IMG/VR virus record: IMGVR_UViG_3300037261_000082
Coordinates: 1-64,000 of that record
Source of the DNA: a virus
Length of the DNA: 64,000 nt
Strand: one strand, 5' to 3'
Shown here: positions 32,701 through 39,500 of the stretch, one piece after another
Numbering within the stretch: the stretch's first letter is position 1
Layout: each line of letters opens with the position of its first letter
Made by a program: the position numbers and the translations under genes
The notes under the pieces: model-generated
Told to the model about the DNA's origin: nothing
Databases searched by the model: none
The model's input: only the letters and a program-made list of their open reading frames with translations

Positions 32701-33869
32701 TGATAGAACCAAAACCGTTCTATAATCCTAAGACCGGGCAAATGGATTATACTGTCAGGACCCCAGAAGGTGATGTGGTATCCTTAGGCACAGGGGAGAT
32801 TATAGTTGGGCCGCATCGGGGCCAGGTGATTCCAACCCCCGCCCCATCAGGTGCAGCACCCAGTGGGCAATTAGGCCAACCTTCTCAACAGCAGTCTGGT
32901 TTTCAACAGGCGGCTTTTAACCCTGATGGGATTTGGCGGGTTAATTCGCAACAATCTGAGGGACCAACTGATTATAGCAATGGGAGTAAACTTCCCTATG
33001 TTGAACATGGTATGACCGTTCCTGACCCTGCGCCTGTGGCTGGGTATTCACCAGATACAGTAAAAACTGCTGCTGAGTGGTATCTAAAGACTGGAAAACA
33101 GCCATTGATTTCTAGAGGAGCCAGCCCCGTTGCTCAAATGCAGAATGCTTATGCTAGGGCTGTTATGAACTACGGTAATGCTCTTGCGGCGTCGCGTGGT
33201 GTCTCGCGTGAAGAATTAACCGATATCTGGCAAACTGCTCCAAGGGTTGGTCAATTTATTCTTGGCCAACCGGGCCAGCAAATTGTTTCGCTTGGTACTG
33301 CGATGCGGCACTTAGAAACTCTTAAGGATTATGAAGCCGCTTGGCAGCAGGCAAAGGCAGGCGACACTCGGCCACTCAATGCTATCCAAGCCTATATTAA
33401 GACTCAGTGGGGTAGTGACGCAGCCACCAACCTTAATACTGTAGCCCACATACTGGGGCCTGAAATTATTAAGGCCATTGGCGTGGCAGGTGCTGGTACG
33501 GATAAAGACCGTGCTGATGCGGTGGCTCAGTTTACTTCTAGTGGCAGTGATTCGCAAGTCAATGGTGCAATTAAAGCCACTGAACTACTACTTCGTGGTC
33601 AACTAATAGGTAAAGAAAATCAGGCGCGAGCAGCTGGGCTTAGTGAGGGCAGGCTGCAGAAGATGATTGGGGAAAAGGAATACAAGACATTGCAGAACCT
33701 TGATCAGCACTACTCAGGGGCTAAGACTACTGCTCCTGGTACTCCTGCCGCTCCGGCTGCACCAGCTGCTACTGCGTTACCCCCAGGAGTTCCACCTGGT
33801 TCTGTTTCAGGCATGAAGGGTGGTGCCCCAGTTTGGCGTACCCCTGATGGACAGTTTATTCCAAAATAA
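29748..33869 (+). CDS. Giant ejection protein with transglycosylase-like domain
   Basis: Protein of 1373 residues. The N-terminal 270 residues are Gln/Ala/Asn-rich helices ending in a Gly-rich stretch. A long middle region has repeated Gly-Gly motifs (ARGGSVS, RAQGGG, KRGGGI). Residues about 735-848 match phage peptidoglycan transglycosylase/muramidase domains: 'RGIRNNNPGNIEDG', 'FAKFQTPEAGA', 'TISGIINRWAP', 'YIAAVSKATG' and 'IHQYENG'. The C-terminal third is helical, Gln/Ala-rich. Large Gln-rich proteins with a lytic domain are ejected through the tail to open the cell wall for DNA entry. One ORF without frameshift. Confidence 0.8.
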   Translation: MGSKTQTSSSSSAPNPQAMDLYQSLLKQAQGVAATPYDPYGGQLVAPVNQQQGTGIANINQYAGAAQPAIQTAEGMAQQAASPITQAQIQGYMSPYTQDVVNATQNQFNNQNQQQQQGVVGNAISQGALGGNRVGVAQAELANQQNLAQAPVIANLENQGYQTGLSTALSQQQAQAAGAYSLGNLGVAGQNAGLTGANAQIGAGSLQQQTQQAQLAAQYQQFLNQQAYPFQTTQWLAGLGTGVGSQMGGTSTTTAPAPSLLGQIFGGVAGGASMLGASGAFPGAATATTAATPGWLAGLGSLFARGGSVSNRAQGGGIANHEVVIPETPHTLIAQQHQLLQGHRRAQLFPHGTSELPLPNGMARATTEAGAIHYNPHHIDAETVHHLASGGRLNELLDLGPVTKDEALRRIHEGEHPVAVVERNEHGHEVRAALGTHLTAMDQLHAMHRTKSPGHTLTLEHPDHVVARRIHAHMSGGVANRDMGGGVNYQTFGGGYGTPVMPYSGGKGYIPSMGITHGDGAPRPPSPSGQQQGDLTSQMKNIGSLAGAIHSGMNQPGGLGDDGMGSTNDPSWTGGDPLAGGADIGTGGIGAAKRGGGISNYADGGTPSFDDRFSGVDPGALPPTIDGVPTQLLLGKGGFDAPAATPSFNDRFNGEPAPASGVVPLKENSIPTPHITPSSGFTEDASTPAPASEGVVPTEASFHPSDTGGPAPAIAPEASTPPAPGVASASTSAPRGIRNNNPGNIEDGPFARSQPGYAGSDGRFAKFQTPEAGANASGNLLGSYGAKGINTISGIINRWAPAADNNNTQAYIAAVSKATGLAPNQPLNMQDPALRMKIAGAIHQYENGTGGPSGDTLTARNYNRASGVGAPEVAGGDPTDLPAQSKQPPAAGVAPNIDWGANSKLWPSLMAAGFGMMSSRSPFPGVAIGQGAEQGMQTYQTLKQQEQQQAFSKQRLDLEAATLTETTRKNKATEQYQQQQLEAKMIEPKPFYNPKTGQMDYTVRTPEGDVVSLGTGEIIVGPHRGQVIPTPAPSGAAPSGQLGQPSQQQSGFQQAAFNPDGIWRVNSQQSEGPTDYSNGSKLPYVEHGMTVPDPAPVAGYSPDTVKTAAEWYLKTGKQPLISRGASPVAQMQNAYARAVMNYGNALAASRGVSREELTDIWQTAPRVGQFILGQPGQQIVSLGTAMRHLETLKDYEAAWQQAKAGDTRPLNAIQAYIKTQWGSDAATNLNTVAHILGPEIIKAIGVAGAGTDKDRADAVAQFTSSGSDSQVNGAIKATELLLRGQLIGKENQARAAGLSEGRLQKMIGEKEYKTLQNLDQHYSGAKTTAPGTPAAPAAPAATALPPGVPPGSVSGMKGGAPVWRTPDGQFIPK

Positions 33870-33889
33870 CCTCTAGTTTGGCAAAAGTA
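33867..33889 (+). repeat. Left copy of direct repeat flanking the accessory cassette
   Basis: 23-nt sequence starting at the stop codon of the ejection gene; 19 of 23 positions match 36486-36508 just before the next ejection gene. Shared core is TAACCTCTA, four variable bases, then GGCAAAA. The two copies bracket the 2.6 kb cassette. Confidence 0.55.
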
Positions 33890-33940
33890 TGTATAGCTAG
33901 TGAAAGCACGGTTCTCACTAACGTAATAAGGAAAATTAAA

Positions 33941-34186
33941 ATGACCCATAACATACTTGAAAGCAAAGAACGCTTTATTGCTTGGGCTGGTCCGTTAGTT
34001 TTTCAAGCCGTTAAGCATTGTAGAGAAGCTGATGATTTGCACGCACATGAATTCTGTGATGGAATAGCTGGTCTTATGTATCAGTCTTTGACTGATACTA
34101 GATCAACCAATGAAATATCTGAGTCCAATAAGAAATTGTCGTCAGAGATTTCAGATAAGTTACGGACAGATAATAAATTACAATAG
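33941..34186 (+). CDS. Hypothetical helical protein (cassette gene 1)
   Basis: Protein of 81 residues, helical and rich in Ser, Glu and Lys at its C-terminus. ATG at 33941 follows AAGGAA; the longer frame opening at 33878 (TTG) lacks a ribosome-binding site. No family recognised. First gene of an AT-rich insert between the two ejection-protein genes. Confidence 0.62.
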   Translation: MTHNILESKERFIAWAGPLVFQAVKHCREADDLHAHEFCDGIAGLMYQSLTDTRSTNEISESNKKLSSEISDKLRTDNKLQ

Positions 34187-34218
34187 TTGGTAGTTTCATC
34201 AAAGTAGGGAGAGTGTTA

Positions 34219-34563
34219 ATGAATAGGCGCAGGGTTTTTTCTTGGATTGCAACTCTTCCATTTATGGGAGTGATCACGTCTGCTAGTATGGCAAAGCCAG
34301 CCACTAAAATGCACCCGCGTTTCCCTGAATTTCTTAATGCAACTCGTGATGAATTAATGCCTGGTCTAAGAAGTTTTGAAACTTCTGAAATAGAACTCGA
34401 TATCCATTGTAATTATGCTTACGACACTTTGTTTGTTAAGGGCTATAACCTCAAAACACACCGCCTTAACAATTTTGTTATTACTAGAGAACAAATAATC
34501 TCTGGTGACTATAAGACTCGTTTTGCGCCTCAGTTACACATACTTATTTCTACATTAACTTAA
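34219..34563 (+). CDS. Exported protein with Tat-like signal (cassette gene 2)
   Basis: Protein of 114 residues. The start 'MNRRRVFSWIATLPFMGVIT' has a twin-arginine-like n-region followed by a moderately hydrophobic stretch and an Ala-x-Ala-like site near residues 23-27. The mature part is short and unrecognised. ATG at 34219 is preferred to GTG at 34213 because AGGGAGAG lies at the right distance. Second of three consecutive cassette proteins with twin-Arg starts is the gene at 34889. Export across the inner membrane is inferred. Confidence 0.64.
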   Translation: MNRRRVFSWIATLPFMGVITSASMAKPATKMHPRFPEFLNATRDELMPGLRSFETSEIELDIHCNYAYDTLFVKGYNLKTHRLNNFVITREQIISGDYKTRFAPQLHILISTLT

Positions 34564-34575
34564 CAGGAGGAACTT

Positions 34576-34887
34576 ATGGCTGAAGAAACTATTGCGGAAA
34601 TGGATAAGCGAATTCAGGCTGAACTTAATAAGCAGTACAGTCTTGAAGAGATTAAACAACTAGAAAATGAACTTGATGATCTGGATAAGTTGTATTACGA
34701 AAAAGTGTACCGTAGAGTTACGGACATTTCTACTATCTTTTTGAGACAGAAATTAGTTACTCCGGAGTATAAAACGGAATTAGCGGACTTGGGCTTTCCT
34801 CTTGGAAAGGTATGGTTTGGCTTAAGTGGGCTTAAACGAATGAGTGCTACAATCCCTACTGCCACTGTTTATATTGAGGAGCGTTGA
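34576..34887 (+). CDS. Coiled-coil protein (cassette gene 3)
   Basis: Protein of 103 residues. The first 60 residues form a charged helix/coiled coil ('IAEMDKRIQAELNKQYSLEE', 'QLENELDDLDKLYYEK'). No signal peptide and no known family. GGAGG precedes the ATG. It sits between two genes with Tat-like signals and may be a cytoplasmic partner. Confidence 0.64.
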   Translation: MAEETIAEMDKRIQAELNKQYSLEEIKQLENELDDLDKLYYEKVYRRVTDISTIFLRQKLVTPEYKTELADLGFPLGKVWFGLSGLKRMSATIPTATVYIEER

Positions 34888-34888
34888 C

Positions 34889-35623
34889 ATGAAACGAAGA
34901 AATTTGCTTGTAGCAGGACTTGCTTCACTAATTAGTTTACCTTTTACTAAGAAAGGCTTTGCGGAGGATACTAGCTTTGCTAATTTTCCCGGCTTTTCTT
35001 ACTTAAAGAAAAAAGTAGTAACTCCTCTTAAGGGCGACGTTGATTTTAACACGCTGCAATCCTGGATTAAGGAATGGCCAATTACTCAACTACCTTCTGA
35101 GATGGCTCAAGTTTATGATGCCCCATCAGGCAAATGCTTATTACATCAGACACTTTCGATAGGTGCAAGGTTCAAATTAACCGCTGAGGAATTGGAATTC
35201 TGTTGGAGCGGAAAAGCTCCTCTTCAGATTTTAGATTACTGCAAAGCGCATAATATCGACCACACCATCAAGGGACATACCCTTAATGCTGTGCCTCCGT
35301 CAGCGTGGTTGAGCAGTTGTGTGAATTACAAAGCTGCAGAATTGCTTATTTGTGAAGTAGTAGCTAAAGCTTTGTACTTCAAGGCGCTTGGGCAAACTAC
35401 CGTTTATTGGCGTGAACCCCCAGAAATGGACACTGCATTTGATTTTAACTTTGTACCAGATGCTGCTGGTCCAGACGTTGACTTTGCTACTGACCAAAAA
35501 GGATACTCTCATTTGCGTGGCGGGTCAGTTAGGTTCTACACCCGATTATCGTTTGATGACCCAGATTTCTACATAGATGTACCACGTTTTAGGGAAGGTG
35601 GTAAGGTACGTTGGATTGCTTAA
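34889..35623 (+). CDS. Exported protein with Tat-like signal (cassette gene 4)
   Basis: Protein of 244 residues. 'MKRRNLLVAGLASLISLPF' is a twin-arginine-type signal with a hydrophobic core and a likely cleavage at 'GFAED' (about 27-28). The mature domain is unrecognised, contains several Cys and Trp, and has a beta-rich C-terminus. ATG at 34889 follows GAGGAG; earlier in-frame starts overlap the previous gene. A mature domain of this size suggests a folded periplasmic protein, but no activity can be named. Confidence 0.66.
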   Translation: MKRRNLLVAGLASLISLPFTKKGFAEDTSFANFPGFSYLKKKVVTPLKGDVDFNTLQSWIKEWPITQLPSEMAQVYDAPSGKCLLHQTLSIGARFKLTAEELEFCWSGKAPLQILDYCKAHNIDHTIKGHTLNAVPPSAWLSSCVNYKAAELLICEVVAKALYFKALGQTTVYWREPPEMDTAFDFNFVPDAAGPDVDFATDQKGYSHLRGGSVRFYTRLSFDDPDFYIDVPRFREGGKVRWIA

Positions 35624-35636
35624 AAGGGAGGCTTGC

Positions 35637-36206
35637 TTGAACAACATCTCTCGGCGTTCAATCCTTTGTGGCCTAATTGCGGCTCCTGTTGTAATTTGGG
35701 CCAGCCATTTAATGCCTTTACGAGGCGTTAAGTTACGTCAAAGGTTTGGCTGGAATATGAAACTTGAGGCAGACGGCTCTACGGCACTCGTAAAAAGTGG
35801 GCGGTACTCACTTGATGATTGGCTTCAAGTCCAAAACCCAACTGATTGGGGAAAGAAACACAAAATGTGGACTCTTGATGGGGAATTATATTCTACGATT
35901 GAGGATCCTACCCTAGAAAGAGTTTCAGTTCAGATTATAGATGATAAAGCAAAGCTTCAAGAACGCCTTGAACATTGGAACCATTTCCAAGCATTTCAGA
36001 AGGAGGAGGGGGTTAAGGTTGAGGCAAGTTTATACGCGCCTGGTGTTGTTTTTGAGGGGGATGTGATTGCTCCTCCACCTAAACCTTGTAGTTGGCCTGT
36101 ATTTCAGTTTTGGGAAAAGGATTTTGTGGGGTTCCGTCATATGGACGGGGAAGCCCTCAATAATGCTCAGAAATTGGTGGCTCAGGAAATGGCATATAAT
36201 GGGTAG
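35637..36206 (+). CDS. Exported or membrane-anchored protein with Tat-like signal (cassette gene 5)
   Basis: Protein of 189 residues. The N-terminal 'ISRRSILCGLIAAPVVIWAS' has the S-R-R-x-I-L Tat consensus with a hydrophobic segment. The mature part contains Trp-rich strands ('DWLQVQNPTDWGKKHKMW'), a helix and a C-terminal 'PVFQFWEKDFVGFRH'. TTG at 35637 is taken as the start because AGGGAGG (35625-35631) is 5 nt before it. Function unknown. Confidence 0.62.
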   Translation: MNNISRRSILCGLIAAPVVIWASHLMPLRGVKLRQRFGWNMKLEADGSTALVKSGRYSLDDWLQVQNPTDWGKKHKMWTLDGELYSTIEDPTLERVSVQIIDDKAKLQERLEHWNHFQAFQKEEGVKVEASLYAPGVVFEGDVIAPPPKPCSWPVFQFWEKDFVGFRHMDGEALNNAQKLVAQEMAYNG

Positions 36207-36236
36207 GATGAATGGGGTTGCCATACTCGAAAGAAC

Positions 36237-36455
36237 TTAAAGACTACGCAGAACCTGATGCGGTCCCTGAATCTTTACCAAAATGCGATACCATTTATTT
36301 CCTTTAGTGTGAGCTTCCAAATACAAACCAAGAGAACTGGCCTTCATAAGGGCTGCACGGCTGTCAGCACCTACACCGTCGGAAGCATAAACATGATCAC
36401 CCTCAAAACATAAACGTATATTAGACGCAACAGACTTCATTTTTACTTTTGCCAT
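36237..36455 (-). CDS. Opposite-strand small protein with its own promoter
   Basis: Protein of 72 residues read against the direction of all surrounding genes. The start is well supported: AAGGAG 7 nt before the ATG, and a consensus-like promoter just upstream (36475-36503). The product is basic with a strand-rich middle ('IRLCFEGDHVYASDGVG') and contains no known domain. An independently promoted, oppositely oriented small gene between structural genes fits a moron-type gene. Confidence 0.68.
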   Translation of the reverse strand: MAKVKMKSVASNIRLCFEGDHVYASDGVGADSRAALMKASSLGLYLEAHTKGNKWYRILVKIQGPHQVLRSL

Positions 36456-36474
36456 ACCGAGTCTCCTTTCCCTA

Positions 36475-36503
36475 ATTAAACATACTAACCTCTAATCCGG
36501 CAA
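36475..36503 (-). promoter_or_regulatory. Promoter of the opposite-strand gene
   Basis: On the minus strand TTGCCG (36498-36503) and TTTAAT (36475-36480) are separated by exactly 17 nt, matching 4/6 and 5/6 of the sigma70 hexamers. Transcription would start near 36468, giving a leader of about 13 nt with AAGGAG. Confidence 0.6.
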
Positions 36504-36508
36504 AACTA
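36486..36508 (+). repeat. Right copy of direct repeat flanking the accessory cassette
   Basis: Second copy of the 23-nt repeat (19/23 identical to 33867-33889), ending 1 nt before the ATG of the second ejection gene. It overlaps the -35 element of the opposite-strand promoter. Confidence 0.55.
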
Positions 36509-36509
36509 A

Positions 36510-39500
36510 ATGGCTGATATCAACGACTTTGTACCTGACACTACTCCGGCTCCTGTTCCGGTGCCACAGCACGACGACTTCGTGCCTGATGTGGCACACG
36601 ATGATTTTGTGCCTGATGCTCCTCATGGGCGTGCCCCCTTGGTATCTGCAGTAGGAGCTTCTGAAGCAGCACCAGCTTCCGGTGAAAGCAACATGCTTTC
36701 TGACGTGCCTCATGAAGTGTATGAAGCAGGTAAATCTGCTTTGACTGACATTAATGCTGGGCTGAACCCTTGGTCGGAGGAAAACAAAGCTGCTGAAGCA
36801 AAGAAAGCTAACGCACCTACTTTTTTGAGTGGTCTATCTGCGCAAGCTAGCGACTTGGGACGAGTTGGTAAGGGGCTTATGGGAATTCCGGCTCTTGCTG
36901 TGGCTCCAATTACTGGTGCTGCTCGGTCGTTAATTGGGCACCCGTTAGCTACAGCAGAACACACTGCTGGTACTATAATTGCTCCGGAAATTGCAGCGAA
37001 AGACAATCCGGATGAAATGTACCGTACTGCAAAGGAGGGCGTTGATACGGCTATGATGGGGCTACGCCCGGCTGGTGCGCCTGTGCTTCGTGCTCCCCCG
37101 TCAGGACTTCCTCGTGGCCCCTATGAAATTCCTCCTACTAAGCCTGCTCTGGCTTGGGAAGCTCCTACAAAACCACAGCCTCCTACTCCACCGGCCTTAA
37201 CACCACAGAATCGTCCTTTTGGTGTTACCCTTAGTCAAGGTGAAGTTGAGGGTGATTTAGCTAAGCGCATGGCTGAGCAAAATGCCATTCGTAGTGGCGA
37301 CCCTCATGCTAGGGCTTTCGCTGATCAACGTGCTGCGGAATTAGCACGGTCTCGTGAGGACTTAACAGCTCAATTAGATCCAACCCAGCAACTTGTTGAG
37401 TCCCCTCATGCTGCTGCAGAAAAGATTATTGGGGAACTGCAAGCCCAAAGCCACGCTGAACAGGCTGCCACTCAGCAGCGTGAAAGTTTGCTTCAGCAGT
37501 ACCATGAAGGCTACCGAAATAATCTAAGCCCTACCCATACCCAGCTAGCGTCTAATCCCATGGAAGCAGCTGATATTGTTTCTGGTTCGGTTGCGGCTTC
37601 GGCTGAACGTGCACAAGCTGCCGCAGACGCAGCCTACACTGCCTTCCGTGAGTTGCCCGGACAGTTCCATCCTGCGTCTTTTAACAAGACAGCTGACGTA
37701 ATTAAGAGCAATCTTGCACGGGGCGACGACCCTACATTTATCAATCCTCAGAATACTCCCAATGCTAATACAGCATTAGGTGATCTTACAGATATTCTGG
37801 GAGATATTAGTCAGGTTCGTGATCCGGAGACGGGACAGATCATTCCTCGCCCGCCAGTTACGCCACAGCTGGTTGAGACAGCGCGTAAGCGCCTTAATAC
37901 TTCGCTCAGTAATGCATTGAGTTCTGCTCGTTCCACTGGGAACTGGGCCGACGTTAGAGCTATGCGTCAGGTAATTGACGAGTTTGATGGCCAGGTTCTA
38001 AAGAAACTAGACACTACCTTTACCGGGGGTGACCCTCGTGACGTTTCGTCTACCTTAAAATGGGCACGTGGGCAGTATGCTGAGTACCGCAAGACATTTA
38101 CTCCGCAAGGTGCTGGCGATGTAGTTGGCCCTGCTATTCAGAAGATTGTTGGGCGTCAGGAAGGACAGGCTGCTGCTCCCGAAGAAATTAAGTCTATGCT
38201 CTACGGAAATGGGCAGCTGCCGCCTAAGATAGCACGGCGGCTGGTTGATATGTTTGGGGTCAACTCGCCTGAGATAGGAGCCATTAAGCAGGGCCTTTTC
38301 TCCTCTATTACTGAGCGCCCGCCAGGAGCAACAGCCTGGGGGCCAGCACAGGTAGCGGATCGTATTGATGCTGCGGCAAATAGCACCCTTACGCGGGCTT
38401 ACCTTAACCCAACTGAGATTAAGGATCTGCAGCGGTACGGGCGGGCCTTGCGTCAGCACGACGCAGTTACTAACGCACCCCAGGACAGTGTTGGGAGTAT
38501 TATCTCAAAGCTGACGGGTACGGATACTGCTGAACCTGCTAGCCTGCAAGCTGCTGTTAACCGGCTATTCAAGAATACTCTCACCGGAGAGTCCAATTCT
38601 GTTGCCCTTATTAATGAGTTGAAAACACGACTAAGCCCTGAAGCCTTTACTACATTTAAGCAGGGCTTATTTCAGTACGCAGTAAGTCCCGGTGAAAACC
38701 TGGAAGCTTGGGGACCGCAGAAGATTGCCACCAATCTCAATAAACTATTGAATACTACAGGGCGTCAAGGTGCAGCTGCTGTCTATTCACCCCAGGAGCG
38801 GGCTACGCTGCAGGCTTATGCCAACTTGATGGGCAAGATAACGATGCCTCCTGGCACATACTTCCCGTCTGCACCAGGTATTAATGCTATGATGTCTACA
38901 GTGGCAAACCGCATTGGGCAAGTCATAGGTGCGCTTGTGGGGCGTTCATTGACTCCTGGGCTGCCGCTCATTGGTGAGTTTGCCGGTATCACCATTGGCG
39001 GAAAGCTGGAAAGAGCCTTAGAGAAATTGCATGGTGGTGTTAGTAAGCAATTGCCTCTCGTAACTAATGAGATGCAGAAATGGCAACGTGCTCAGGCTCG
39101 TGCTGCTAAGAATCCCAATTGGGCAACTAAGCAAGGTGCATTACTTGCTACAACGAGTCTGCAGAATTCTCTACGCCCTCTCGGAATTGACTTCAGTAGG
39201 TTGCAATTGCCAGGCCCAGGCACAGCCCAGGATCAGCAACCTCAGCAGCGGGCTGATGGTGGTGCAACAGACAATGCACCTACTCCCCCAGCAGGTCCTC
39301 GCCCATTTGGTTGGCCTCCTCATTTGCCTTGGGACCAACCGTCTCAGAAAGGCTCAGCACAAGCACCAATAGATAAGAGAGCTGATGGTGGTGCAACAGA
39401 CGATAATCCTGACGTAGGGAGTAATTACGTCACACGTCGCACTGCCCCTTTTCCGGAAAAGCCTGAGGGCTACGAATATATTGAAGCCAAAGGGGCCGGG

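Noticed and set aside
33862-33889. A leftward promoter at the left copy of the direct repeat
   Set aside because: A TTGCCA -35-like hexamer is present but no -10 lies at 17 nt, unlike the right copy.
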